Part shown: positions 7,700-16,027 of the stretch, in pieces
Position numbering within the stretch: the stretch's first letter is position 1
Layout: the number at the start of each line of letters is the position of its first letter
DNA from: Saprospiraceae bacterium
Lineage (GTDB): Bacteria; Bacteroidota; Bacteroidia; Chitinophagales; Saprospiraceae
Direction: 5' to 3'
DNA length: 38,719 nt
Assembly (NCBI GenBank): GCA_019634045.1
Contig: JAHQWA010000460.1
Coordinates: 1-38,719, forward strand
Notes under the pieces: generated by a model
Told to the model about the DNA's origin: nothing
Seen by the model: only the letters and a program-made list of their open reading frames with translations
Databases searched by the model: none
Made by a program: the position numbers and the translations under genes

Positions 7700-8341
7700 A
7701 TGAACGATCAAATTCGCTACTACCAACTAAGAGCCAAGGAATATGACACCATTTATCAGAAACCAGAAAGACAGAAAGATTTAGCGCTGATTCGACAGTA
7801 CCTAAGTCAGCAATTTTCTGGCAAGGAACTGCTAGAAATCGCCTGTGGAACCGGCTATTGGACCCAAGTGCTCTCCACCTCCGCCCGAAAAATCCTAGCC
7901 ACCGATATCAATCCTGCAGTCTTAGCGATTGCTCAAGAAAAAGATTATCCCCAGCAGAATGTTGAATTTCATATCCAAGATATCTATCAATTAAATCCGG
8001 CAGATTCTTCTTTTGAAGGCCTTTTTGGTGGCTTTATTTTGTCTCATGTTGATCGTGCGTATTGGGAGATTTTTTTCATTCAGTGTCTAGCTCAGTTAAC
8101 AGCAGGAGCGGAATTCATTTTCTTAGATAATAAGTATGTGCCAGGCAGCAGTAGTCCGATTAGTAGGAAGGACCACCATGGCAACACCTATCAAGAAAGG
8201 AAGTTAGTTTCCGGTGAAGTTTTTGAGGTAATGAAGAATTTTCCAAGCGAGAGCGACCTACAGCCTGCCTTACTCGAGCAGGTGACCGCGTGGGAATGGA
8301 TAGAATGGGAATACTATTGGCTTCTAAAATGTAAGAAATAA
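7700..8341 (+). CDS. Class I SAM-dependent methyltransferase
   Basis: A 213-residue protein with the Rossmann-like SAM fold. Motif I is LLEIACGTGYWT (residues 44-55), motif II has the acidic ATDINP (about 67-72), and post-motifs follow with FGGFILSHVDR and FIFLDNKYV. The N-terminal YYQLRAKEYDTIY is typical of small stand-alone methyltransferases. The acceptor is unknown. It lies 32 nt before the PLP decarboxylase-like gene, so they may be co-transcribed. Confidence 0.9.
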   Translation: MNDQIRYYQLRAKEYDTIYQKPERQKDLALIRQYLSQQFSGKELLEIACGTGYWTQVLSTSARKILATDINPAVLAIAQEKDYPQQNVEFHIQDIYQLNPADSSFEGLFGGFILSHVDRAYWEIFFIQCLAQLTAGAEFIFLDNKYVPGSSSPISRKDHHGNTYQERKLVSGEVFEVMKNFPSESDLQPALLEQVTAWEWIEWEYYWLLKCKK

Positions 8342-8373
8342 TAGAAATCACCGACCATAACAAACAAAAAACG

Positions 8374-9759
8374 ATGAGCTTACAACGCAAGATGTCTCAA
8401 GAATTACAGGACAAGACTCTTTTCGAAAAGGCTAGAACTTACGCTTACACCTATATCAATGACATACACGAAATGGATGTTTTCCCATCTTCTGAAAGCT
8501 TGGAGAACCTCAAGGCATTTGATGAGCCCTTACCCACAGAAGCTGGCTCCGCATTAGCTGTGCTGGATCAACTCAACCAATTTGGAGGGCCAGCAACCAT
8601 CGCACAGACTGGCGGGCGCTATTTTGGGTTTGTCAACGGCGGAGCAGTACCCGCCGCTCTAGGGGTAAAATGGTTGGCGGATGTCTGGGATCAATGCGGG
8701 GGCTTATACCTCACCTCTCCGATCAATGCCAAGCTCGAATCCGTATGTGAAAACTGGCTACAAGAAATCTTTGGCTTGCCTAGAGACACCGTGGCTGGCT
8801 TTGTTAGTGGGACATCCATGGCGAACCTATGTGGATTGGCTGCGGCCCGCTACCGATTGTTGAAAAACCAAGGATGGGATATCAATGAACAGGGGTTAAA
8901 TGGAGCTCCGGCGATTCGTATTCTAGCTCACGAGCAAGTTCATGCAAGCGTAAAGAAAACCTTGGCTATGCTAGGCTTTGGGCGGGCTAATATCGAATGG
9001 ATACCATCTGATGAACAGGGTAGGATAGTGGTCGAGGCTTTACCCCCCTTGGATAATACTTGCCTGGTCCTTCTCCAAGCCGGAAATGTCAATACCGGAG
9101 CCTACGATAATTTCGATAGTGTCTGTGACCAAGCTAAGCTCGCTGGAGCCTGGGTCCACATAGACGGCGCTTTCGGACTCTGGGCGGCTGCGGTGCAGGA
9201 GCTTAAGTACTTGACCAAAGGTTTTGAAAAAGCAGATTCCTGGGCGGTGGATGGGCATAAAACCCTCAATACGCCCTATGATTCCGGCATCATCCTTTGC
9301 CGGCATCAAGAGGCCTTGATCAGCGCTTTACAAGCTACAGGTGAATATCTCGTTTTCAGCGAACAGCGCGACCCATTGCTCTATACGCCGGAACTATCCA
9401 AGCGGTCGCGCGCTATAGAACTTTGGGCTACTTTAAAATACCTAGGCAAAGCGGGGGTGGATGAAATGATCTTAGGCTTTCACCAAAGAGCTAAACAGCT
9501 AGAGCAAGGGCTAGCGAAGCTGGGATTTGACATCTTGAATGAAGTGGTTTTCAATCAAGTTTTAGTTCGTTTTGAAGATGATGCACGGACTAAACAAGTC
9601 ATTGATTATGTCCAACGATCCGGGGAAGCATGGATTGGCCCTTCTTCTTGGAATGGGAAAGTAGTGATTCGGATTAGTGTGTGCTCTTGGGTCACAACGG
9701 AAGAGGATATCCGCAAGACTTTATCCGTTTTTGAACAAGCGACGAGTTTACCTCGGTAA
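8374..9759 (+). CDS. PLP-dependent group II decarboxylase family protein
   Basis: A 461-residue fold-type I enzyme of the pyridoxal-dependent decarboxylase family (glutamate/aromatic amino acid decarboxylase type). Key residues are visible: the stacking His190 in AHEQVHASVKK, HIDGAFG with Asp264 that binds the PLP nitrogen, and the Schiff-base Lys296 in WAVDGHKTLNTPYDSGI. The length matches the family. It should remove CO2 from an amino acid, although some members act as aldehyde synthases, and the substrate cannot be assigned. The gene follows a methyltransferase by 32 nt and ends before a hairpin at 9787-9835. Confidence 0.92.
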   Translation: MSLQRKMSQELQDKTLFEKARTYAYTYINDIHEMDVFPSSESLENLKAFDEPLPTEAGSALAVLDQLNQFGGPATIAQTGGRYFGFVNGGAVPAALGVKWLADVWDQCGGLYLTSPINAKLESVCENWLQEIFGLPRDTVAGFVSGTSMANLCGLAAARYRLLKNQGWDINEQGLNGAPAIRILAHEQVHASVKKTLAMLGFGRANIEWIPSDEQGRIVVEALPPLDNTCLVLLQAGNVNTGAYDNFDSVCDQAKLAGAWVHIDGAFGLWAAAVQELKYLTKGFEKADSWAVDGHKTLNTPYDSGIILCRHQEALISALQATGEYLVFSEQRDPLLYTPELSKRSRAIELWATLKYLGKAGVDEMILGFHQRAKQLEQGLAKLGFDILNEVVFNQVLVRFEDDARTKQVIDYVQRSGEAWIGPSSWNGKVVIRISVCSWVTTEEDIRKTLSVFEQATSLPR

Positions 9760-9786
9760 ATGCAGTCCCGCCATCAATGATAGGAA

Positions 9787-9835
9787 CTAGAAGGAGAAAG
9801 ATTCATTTCATGGATTTACGGCTCTCTCCTTCTAG
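9787..9835. terminator. Inverted repeat between convergent genes
   Basis: CTAGAAGGAGA (9787-9797) and TCTCCTTCTAG (9825-9835) form a perfect 11-bp stem with a 27-nt loop. The right arm lies inside the last codons of the minus-strand lipoprotein gene. The position between two convergent stops suggests a shared terminator, but there is no T-run. Confidence 0.4.
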
Positions 9836-10355
9836 CTACCATTTTCCCATTGGTATAGTAATTTTCTTCCGCTCTTTCAAAGCTGTTGCTTCGATCCCGC
9901 TTCAGCGCTATTTGAAACTTAGCAACTAATCGGCTATCAGTCACATCTTCAATAATAACCCAGTTTTCAAAGGAGGGTGGAGAAAATAAGGTATCGTTGC
10001 CAGCCACCGCATCACAACCGATCACCTCACTCATTGCAGCACGGCTGGGAGATTGTGCAAAGAGTTGAATAGTATCTCTTCTATTGACCTCTAAGTCAGT
10101 AATTGTAAATACGAGCGAGCTATTTTTGTTTCCGGGAATAGCTTTATACAATCGAACCCAGATCTTGTCTTCCTCTACAAAGAAGTATTCGGCAAATTCT
10201 GCCAACCAAGCTTCACCATTCAGCTTAGCTGTAGCTCGAAAATCTCCGCCTTGGTCGTCGAAGCAAGTCGATTCAGATGGATTGGCTAATTCCCCCTTAG
10301 TGCAGCCCATGAATAGTAAACCGATTAAACAAAATGGTACAATAGAGATTTTCAT
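9816..10355 (-). CDS. DUF6252-like lipoprotein
   Basis: A 179-residue protein with a lipoprotein signal (LLFMGCTKGE, lipid Cys at 18). After it comes GGDFRATAKLNGEAWLAEFA, the pattern of small Bacteroidota surface lipoproteins often filed as DUF6252. The rest alternates short beta strands and includes VFTITDLEVNRRDTIQL, also typical. No catalytic motif is seen. It is divergent from the beta-barrel gene at 10561. Function is unknown. Confidence 0.75.
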   Translation of the reverse strand: MKISIVPFCLIGLLFMGCTKGELANPSESTCFDDQGGDFRATAKLNGEAWLAEFAEYFFVEEDKIWVRLYKAIPGNKNSSLVFTITDLEVNRRDTIQLFAQSPSRAAMSEVIGCDAVAGNDTLFSPPSFENWVIIEDVTDSRLVAKFQIALKRDRSNSFERAEENYYTNGKMVARRREP

Positions 10356-10560
10356 AGAGCAAGTCGTTTTAAGGTATCGTTAAGCAGCAAGACCATGATA
10401 ATGGCATACAACGTTGGGTAGATATAGTGCCTTTCTGAAATTCTAAGAACCTTCCATCAAAATATACACCAATGACACTCAATATCCCATTGTTAATTGA
10501 CTACAGCAGCAGAATAAAGCCGTAGGCATCCGCTTTATAGCATTAAATGCAAGAACAAGC

Positions 10561-11157
10561 ATGAACAATCGGCATCTAATCGTAGCGGTATTACTTCTGA
10601 TCAATTACGCCACATCCTCCGCACAAGCAGCCAGGTTTAATGCTGGCCTCGCAGCCGGTTTCAATGTAGCTACTTTGGAAGGAGAAAGGATAACGGACTA
10701 TATTGGAGCAAACCTAGGGGTGCTAGGAATGGTTCAACTCAACGAGCAGATCAATGTAGGTTTAGAGTTTTTGTTTAGTCAAAACGGGGAGTATATCCTG
10801 CCAGAATCTTATCCCGCACTAGCGTACGGCAAGATTCGCCTCAACCACCTGGAAATCCCACTTTACCTCAGCTGGCAGATGCCCAATTTCCAAGCCGGCA
10901 AGACTTCCCCAAGTCATCTATCCTTTTCCGTTGGGATAGCTTATGCTCGTCTACTAAGTTTTTTTGCCGAAGATGTAAACCGAATGGATATTTCCCAGCA
11001 AATCAAATACGATAGGATGGATGCTATACTCCTTCAGGGTGGCGCCAGCTATGCCTTGAGTAAACGTTTGCAAGTAAACCTACGAGCCTCTCTTCCGTTT
11101 CGAAGGGAAGGGCTCTTGTGGACATTGGCCGCCCGATTGGTCTATTGGGTAGGCTAA
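10561..11157 (+). CDS. Outer membrane beta-barrel (PorT-like porin family) protein
   Basis: A 198-residue protein with a signal peptide (VLLLINYATSSAQA) followed by alternating amphipathic strands. It opens with FNAGLAAGFNVATLEG and includes NVGLEFLFSQNGEY and LNHLEIPLYLSWQM, the hallmarks of the small 8-stranded PorT/OMP_b-brl_2 type barrels of Bacteroidota. The barrel ends in LAARLVYWVG. It should sit in the outer membrane. A transport or structural role is not readable. It stands alone between two intergenic stretches of 205 and 271 nt. Confidence 0.8.
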   Translation: MNNRHLIVAVLLLINYATSSAQAARFNAGLAAGFNVATLEGERITDYIGANLGVLGMVQLNEQINVGLEFLFSQNGEYILPESYPALAYGKIRLNHLEIPLYLSWQMPNFQAGKTSPSHLSFSVGIAYARLLSFFAEDVNRMDISQQIKYDRMDAILLQGGASYALSKRLQVNLRASLPFRREGLLWTLAARLVYWVG

Positions 11158-11164
11158 AATATAA

Positions 11165-11254
11165 ATCCACCGAATTCGATGGGCTTAAAATTCAAGGTTC
11201 AAACAGCTGAAGTTTTGCTGCGGTACACCTGAGAAAACGGTGGATGTTTGAGCC
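11165..11254. other. Structured intergenic segment
   Basis: In the 271-nt gap between the barrel protein and the VWA gene, ATCCACCG (11165-11172) pairs perfectly with CGGTGGAT (11238-11245). GGTTCAAACA (11196-11205) pairs 9 of 10 with TGTTTGAGCC (11245-11254). These pairings exclude each other at one base, so alternative folds are possible. A terminator or decayed sequence are both possible. The rest of the gap shows nothing I recognise. Confidence 0.35.
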
Positions 11255-11428
11255 ATACTAATAACTTTTTCACTTGCTCGGGAACTAATTCCCTCCTCAC
11301 CTATGTTGTACAGTTTGGCATTGGTGTAGAGAACGCGTATTTCCGAGACTTCCCACCCCTCCATTTACCTTCCCCGTAATCCAAGCCAGACAATTCAAAT
11401 TATTTTCTTACCTCAAAATTATTGACAT

Positions 11429-12067
11429 ATGGAAACCAAACAACACGTATACAACCTAATCATTTTGGATGAAAGTGGATCGATGAATTCGATCAAAAAC
11501 ATGATCATCAGCGGGTTCAATGAAGTTGTGCAAACCGTTAAAGGTGTAGCCGTACAATTTCCAGAACAAGCCCATTACATTTCATTAGTTTCCTTTAACG
11601 GACTAGGCATCAATACGCACTTAAGCTGCGCTTCAGTAGATAAGCTAGAAGAAATCAATGGCGATCGATATCGCCCCAGCTCTTCCACTCCCTTATTTGA
11701 TGCAATGGGAGAGGGTATAGCAAAGCTCCGTCAAACTACCGACACGCTTAACCATTGCAATGTACTGGTTACGATCTTAACGGATGGCATGGAGAATGCC
11801 TCTAAGGAATACAACAAGGCTGCGATAAAGGCTTTAGTGGATGAACTAGGCGAGAAAAATTGGACATTTACCTATATCGGTGCAGATCACGATATCGAAA
11901 GCTTCGCCGAATCCATTTCGATCAAAAACACGATGCGATTCGAAAAGAACCCAGCGAGCATGCGGCGCATGTTTGCGAGTGAAATGCGTTCTAGAACATC
12001 ATACAGTCAGAAGATTCGAGAGGGTAGAAGTACTAAGGAGAACTTCTATTCAGAGGATAATGAATAA
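11429..12067 (+). CDS. Von Willebrand factor A domain protein
   Basis: A 212-residue cytoplasmic protein that is almost entirely one VWA domain. The metal-ion-dependent adhesion site is complete: DESGS at residues 14-18, Thr87 in SSSTPLFDAMG and Asp119 in ILTDGMEN. VWA domains of this stand-alone type bind partner proteins through the metal ion. A C-terminal tail rich in charged residues (about 185-212) follows the fold. It resembles the short YegL/TerY-like VWA proteins, but no ter or kinase/phosphatase partner is adjacent. Confidence 0.88.
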   Translation: METKQHVYNLIILDESGSMNSIKNMIISGFNEVVQTVKGVAVQFPEQAHYISLVSFNGLGINTHLSCASVDKLEEINGDRYRPSSSTPLFDAMGEGIAKLRQTTDTLNHCNVLVTILTDGMENASKEYNKAAIKALVDELGEKNWTFTYIGADHDIESFAESISIKNTMRFEKNPASMRRMFASEMRSRTSYSQKIREGRSTKENFYSEDNE

Positions 12068-12154
12068 GCAGATCCAAGGGCCCAAAATGGCAAATTGATA
12101 TTCAAAATACATTAACCAAAAGTAAACTTAATGTTAAATTAATGTAAACTTTCG

Positions 12155-12162
12155 TATCTTTG
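12155..12162 (+). promoter_or_regulatory. Bacteroidota -7 box (TATCTTTG)
   Basis: TATCTTTG fits the TAnnTTTG -7 consensus exactly and lies 40 nt before the preferred start at 12202. No clear TTTG -33 box is present. Instead, the octamer GTAAACTT occurs twice upstream (12122-12129 and 12144-12151), 22 bp apart, and might be a binding site. Transcription starting near 12168 would make the earlier ATG at 12175 almost leaderless. Confidence 0.5.
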
Positions 12163-12201
12163 CTATCTTGATTGATGGTTTTTTCACAAAAACAAGAGCA
12201 G

Positions 12202-12681
12202 ATGGATAGTAAATTCAAAGACAAACAGCACTTTAACGATACCCTAGTTTTCGCCATTATTGGTTTAGCTTCTTTGGCCACAATGGTCGGCCTCATAAAG
12301 ACACTTTGGATGGGGGACCTCAACTTGATGAAGTCCCTTATCTACCTCGGTGTGCTATTGCTCCTCGGAGGATGGTTATGGTGGCTCCGCCGCTTAGAGT
12401 TAAGGGTCTCCATCAACCATAAACGGATCAAATACAAAATGGCGCCCTACCATGCCAAATCCAAACGAATTTCGTGGGACGAAGTAGCTTCCTGTAAAGT
12501 CGTGAAAACGCCCCTTGTGGCGCAATGGCATGGCAGCAATATTCACTTCTTTGGGGAAAATTGGTTCTCACTGAACGGTCGAAATGGACTATCTCTGCTA
12601 ACGCGGGATGGGGATGCTTATTTTATCGGCTGCAAAGATGTGGAGGGTTTAGCGCAATTCCTGGCTAAGCTTAGATCATAA
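12202..12681 (+). CDS. Two-TM membrane protein with PH-like soluble domain
   Basis: A 159-residue protein. Two hydrophobic segments lie at about residues 15-35 and 44-62, then a soluble C-terminal part begins RLELRVSINHKRIKYK and continues with strands (RISWDEVASCKVV, GLSLLTRDGDAYFIG). This layout, two TM helices followed by a small beta domain, resembles bacterial PH-domain membrane proteins. The ATG at 12202 was chosen because the -7 box at 12155-12162 leaves a normal leader. An earlier ATG at 12175 adds nine residues. Function is unknown. Confidence 0.7.
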   Translation: MDSKFKDKQHFNDTLVFAIIGLASLATMVGLIKTLWMGDLNLMKSLIYLGVLLLLGGWLWWLRRLELRVSINHKRIKYKMAPYHAKSKRISWDEVASCKVVKTPLVAQWHGSNIHFFGENWFSLNGRNGLSLLTRDGDAYFIGCKDVEGLAQFLAKLRS

Positions 12682-12761
12682 GAGGTCACGCCCGAACTTT
12701 GGTAGAGAAGTAAGATAGCAGGCTTTGGGCGTTATCGACACTTCGACAAAGCAAATCTCCT

Positions 12762-13040
12762 ATGCAAAGGATTATGCTCCATTTGCTCGTCACCTTACTC
12801 CTTCCCCTCGCACTTCTTCCCTGTTCTTGTGACACCATTAGCCTTAGCCAAGTCATCCAATTTTCCGACGAGATATTTACCGGAAAAATTATCCGTGCGG
12901 AAGAACGTGCTGAAGGGGGGTGGCGTCTAATTCATAAACTATTCCTCTCCATCGGAACAGCACGTAGCACAAGTCCTGGTCCTCGCATGAAGTTTACCCC
13001 CGATGCCGCTTCCGAAATTTCGAAGGCGATTCTTCTTTAA
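12762..13040 (+). pseudogene. Truncated secreted protein (N-terminal part of a CSC-type protein)
   Basis: The 92-codon frame starts well: a signal peptide (LLVTLLLPLALLPCSC) followed by SLSQVIQFSDEIFTGKIIRAEE. The pattern of Cys-x-Cys after the leader and then an F.GK(I/V) strand resembles the N-terminus of secreted netrin/TIMP-like proteins common in Bacteroidota, normally much longer. After about residue 55 the sequence loses that character (HKLFLSIGTARSTSPGPRMK) and runs antiparallel into the end of the araC gene (overlap 12994-13040). It is best read as a gene remnant cut off at a rearrangement junction. It could be a genuine short secreted peptide, but this is less likely. Confidence 0.5.
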
Positions 13041-13830
13041 ACTTATTGAATTGCTTGTGAAAGAAAGGCAGGGACTCATAGCCGCAGGCGAAACCAATCT
13101 GTGCCACAGGCCAATCTGTATCTACCAACATTCGACCGGCAATATTGATGCGGTATTCGTTGAGGAAAGAAAAGAAGTGGCGTCCCATCATTTTACTGAA
13201 AAAGCGGGAAAAAGATTGCTCAGACATACTGACCAACTGAGCTAACTCTTTCAAATATATCTTTCGCGGATAATTGGCCTCTACGAAATCGTGGACTTTG
13301 GACATCCGATCGCTATACTCGGTGGGAAGATCATCAATGAATCTGTTTTCAGATAAGGTGATGTACTTACATTCCGATAATTGTAGTAAGATGGATAAGA
13401 GCTGAACATACAATTGATGGCCCTTAAGGCTTGGTAATCGCCGAACGTCCGCAATCAACTCCTCCACATCCGTTGGCGTAAAAAGTAGGCCTCTGGCGGC
13501 GGCCCGGAGTAAGGCTAAAAGAGGGGCTAGCTCAGGGATTTTCGCAAAGATCCCTTTGTCCCATTGAATCACTACTGATCTTGCCTGACGGTCTTCTTCC
13601 AGCTGATTTTTCCAACAGTGCGGAAGGTTAGACCTTAACAATACCAACTCACCCGTCTGATAAGGCCCGACATAGTCTCCGATGAACTTCGTACCCGTGC
13701 TTTCCTCGATTAAGGTAAGTTCGTGCTGAGGGTGAAAATGCCAAGGGGCATCAAAGCTTTTGTCCGCGTACCGGAATGCCAAGATGGATTGCGCAGTACC
13801 CAGTCGAACTTGTTCAAGTACAGGCTTCAT
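12994..13830 (-). CDS. AraC family transcriptional regulator with cupin-like sensor domain
   Basis: A 278-residue regulator. The N-terminal half is a cupin-type sensor (FDAPWHFHPQHELTLIEESTG, with the WHFHPQHE metal/ligand motif). The C-terminal half has two HTH units: IYLKELAQLVSMSEQSFSRFF and VAQIGFACGYESLPFFHKQF, ending in ESPSKFRKRHRG. The ATG at 13830 is chosen because conserved sequence starts there (MKPVLEQVRLG). The open frame extends 31 codons upstream with a poor N-terminus. It is divergent from the dioxygenase operon, and tandem direct repeats suited to AraC binding lie between them (13899-13941). It probably activates that operon on sensing a small molecule, perhaps a sugar. Confidence 0.9.
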   Translation of the reverse strand: MKPVLEQVRLGTAQSILAFRYADKSFDAPWHFHPQHELTLIEESTGTKFIGDYVGPYQTGELVLLRSNLPHCWKNQLEEDRQARSVVIQWDKGIFAKIPELAPLLALLRAAARGLLFTPTDVEELIADVRRLPSLKGHQLYVQLLSILLQLSECKYITLSENRFIDDLPTEYSDRMSKVHDFVEANYPRKIYLKELAQLVSMSEQSFSRFFSKMMGRHFFSFLNEYRINIAGRMLVDTDWPVAQIGFACGYESLPFFHKQFNKFKEESPSKFRKRHRG

Positions 13831-13898
13831 TAAATACTCTATTTTACCCTTAATTGACACAATTTCCGCAAAAGAAAACATAATAGTTAACTTCTTAA

Positions 13899-13941
13899 TC
13901 AAAAAAGGATAAGGTCTTTTCAAAAAAGGAAGGGATCTTTG
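13899..13941 (+). promoter_or_regulatory. Two tandem 21-bp direct repeats, candidate AraC site and promoter
   Basis: Two copies of a sequence starting TCAAAAAAGGA and ending TCTTT lie at 13899-13920 and 13920-13941, identical at 17 of 22 positions, with a 21-bp period. AraC-type proteins typically bind direct repeats about two helical turns apart. The second copy ends in GATCTTTG (13934-13941), one base off the TAnnTTTG -7 box, 33 nt before the dioxygenase ATG. The sites are seen; the binding protein is inferred from the divergent araC gene. Confidence 0.55.
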
Positions 13942-13974
13942 CTATAGATCCTGCAAATTCAAGAACTTTAGGGA

Positions 13975-14871
13975 ATGGATATCGTAATTAAAGAAGACCT
14001 TTCTCATTATCACCAACTAGTGGGTGATTTGTTCCCTAGTTTGTCTGTTGAAGAAGCCTGGGAGACCTATAAACTGCCCGAAGAAAAGATCAAGTTCTTT
14101 CATAAAAATGGGTATCTCACTCATGTCAAAATATTGGAGGAAGAACAGGTCAATCAGCTCCGGGCTGAATTAGAAGAAGTAAGAAATCCCAATCACCCTA
14201 AGCACCACTTATTCTATGAATTCCACTCCAATGAATCCACTGATCCAGATACCGTATTGTTTCACTCTCTGGGGCATTGGCGGATTTCGGAAGGATTTCA
14301 TGATGTGCTTTGGAATCCTAGGTTTGTAGTGGTTGCCAGTCAATTACTAGGGGACAAAGCCGTTCGCTTTTGGCACGATCAGTTGTTCTGCAAACCGGCA
14401 AAACACGGTGGGGTAGTGGCGTGGCATCAGGATTATAGTTATTGGACCCGCACCAGCCCCATGCAGCATTTAACTTGTTGGGTGGGATTGGATGATGCTA
14501 GCGCTGAAAATGGGTGTTTACACTATATTCCGGGAAGCCACCAATGGGATCTCCTAGATCGAATCGATCTAGGAGGCAATATGGAAAGTTTAAAGGATCA
14601 CCTGACAGTGGAACAGAAGGCGCAATATGACCAAAAAGTGGCGGTAGAAATGCCCAAAGGCTATGGCAGCTTTCATCATCCGCTGATGGTGCATGGATCT
14701 TATGAGAACTATTCGAACCAATCTCGTAGAGCCTTTGTACTCAACGTATTCGCTGATGGTACTCGTTCTAACGCCAATGAGGAATTGTTGCAAGGGGTGC
14801 CTCCCATCGCGAAAGGCGAGAAGATGCAGGGACAGTTTTTCCCGCTCCTTTTTGACCGGAAAGTGGTCTAG
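13975..14871 (+). CDS. Phytanoyl-CoA dioxygenase (PhyH) family protein
   Basis: A 298-residue non-haem Fe(II)/2-oxoglutarate oxygenase. The facial triad is visible: His151 and Asp153 in WHQDYSYW, and His240 in HHPLMVHGSYENYS. Arg251/252 in NQSRRAF would bind 2-oxoglutarate. The double-stranded beta-helix core is complete and the length is standard. Family members hydroxylate C-H bonds in fatty acyl-CoAs, betaines and many other small molecules, so the name does not fix the substrate. It is the first gene of a three-gene run with a dehydrogenase (28 nt gap) and an esterase, downstream of an AraC-type control region. Confidence 0.93.
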   Translation: MDIVIKEDLSHYHQLVGDLFPSLSVEEAWETYKLPEEKIKFFHKNGYLTHVKILEEEQVNQLRAELEEVRNPNHPKHHLFYEFHSNESTDPDTVLFHSLGHWRISEGFHDVLWNPRFVVVASQLLGDKAVRFWHDQLFCKPAKHGGVVAWHQDYSYWTRTSPMQHLTCWVGLDDASAENGCLHYIPGSHQWDLLDRIDLGGNMESLKDHLTVEQKAQYDQKVAVEMPKGYGSFHHPLMVHGSYENYSNQSRRAFVLNVFADGTRSNANEELLQGVPPIAKGEKMQGQFFPLLFDRKVV

Positions 14872-14899
14872 GGAGATGTTCTAAAAATGAAAACCTAAT

Positions 14900-16018
14900 A
14901 TGTCTAGAAGTTCAATGAGCGCCATCGCCACCGGTGACGGACAATTCGTGATCGAAGCAGTCAGCTTAGCAACACCGCAAGCGGATGAGGTAGTAGTTAA
15001 AATGCGGGCGGCGGGCCTGTGTCATACGGATTATGATTCTCTTTCCTGGGGTAAACCCATTGTGATGGGACATGAAGGGGCAGGAGAAGTGATAGAAATA
15101 GGTGCTTCTGTTGACGGCTTCTCGATTGGGGACAAGGTGATTCTTAACTGGGCCACCCCCTGCATGACTTGCTTTCAGTGCCAGGAGGGTAATCAGCATA
15201 TCTGCGAAAATAACTCCCCGGTCGTAGCGGGTGGCAATGGCCATACGCCTGGTCATGCTCATCTGGAAGGAACGCAATGGAAAGGGCAAGTGATTGAACG
15301 GTCCTTTAATCTCGGCACCTTGAGTGAATATGCCATAGTTAAGCAATCGGCACTCGTCAAGATAGAGGAGGAAGAGTTGAACTTCTCTGCTGCTGCGATC
15401 GTGAGTTGTGGGGTGATGACGGGCTATGGCTCCGTAGTCAACGCCGCCAAATTGCAGGCGGGAAGTTCTGTAGCAGTCCTAGGTTGCGGGGGAGTAGGCT
15501 TGAATGTGATCCAAGCAGCAGCCATTTCCGGAGCAGCCAAGATTATTGCCGTTGACATCAATGCCGACAAACTCGCCTTGGCCAAGCAATTTGGAGCTAC
15601 TGATACTTTGCTAGCGGACCGAGCTGATGAGGGCTTGATCCAGGCAGCAGCCCAAGTAAGGGAGATGTGCAATGGGAGAGGAGCGGATTATGCTTTTGAA
15701 TGTACCGCCGTACCAGCTTTAGGAGCGGCTCCGCTGGCCATGGTACGAAATGCGGGTACCGCTGTGCAAGTAAGTGGAATTGAGGAAGACATCACGATCG
15801 ACATGCGCCTTTTCGAATGGGATAAGATTTACATTAACCCTCTGTATGGACAATGTCGGCCACAGCTTGACTTTCCGAAGGTGATGAGCCTATACAAAAA
15901 GGGCGAGTTGAAACTAGATGAGATGATCACCAAGGAGTATCAGCTAGATGAACTTGAGCAAGCCTTTGATGACCTACTCAAGGGTCGAAATGCGAAGGGA
16001 GTGATTGTGTTTGATTAA
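14900..16018 (+). CDS. Zinc-dependent alcohol dehydrogenase (class III-like)
   Basis: A 372-residue medium-chain dehydrogenase. Catalytic zinc ligands are Cys41, His58-Glu59 and Cys170. The structural zinc site is complete with Cys88, Cys91, Cys94 and Cys102. The nucleotide-binding motif is GCGGVG at 195-200 and the acidic AVDINADK after it favours NAD. Length and motif layout match class III and related thiol-dependent formaldehyde dehydrogenases, but general alcohol dehydrogenases look alike at this level. It sits between a PhyH oxygenase and an S-formylglutathione-hydrolase-fold esterase, so it may oxidise a product of the former. Confidence 0.93.
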   Translation: MSRSSMSAIATGDGQFVIEAVSLATPQADEVVVKMRAAGLCHTDYDSLSWGKPIVMGHEGAGEVIEIGASVDGFSIGDKVILNWATPCMTCFQCQEGNQHICENNSPVVAGGNGHTPGHAHLEGTQWKGQVIERSFNLGTLSEYAIVKQSALVKIEEEELNFSAAAIVSCGVMTGYGSVVNAAKLQAGSSVAVLGCGGVGLNVIQAAAISGAAKIIAVDINADKLALAKQFGATDTLLADRADEGLIQAAAQVREMCNGRGADYAFECTAVPALGAAPLAMVRNAGTAVQVSGIEEDITIDMRLFEWDKIYINPLYGQCRPQLDFPKVMSLYKKGELKLDEMITKEYQLDELEQAFDDLLKGRNAKGVIVFD

Positions 16019-16027
16019 GAACAACCT

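Noticed and set aside
8160..8390. 76-codon minus-strand frame
   Set aside because: Antisense to the methyltransferase end, with no supporting motif.
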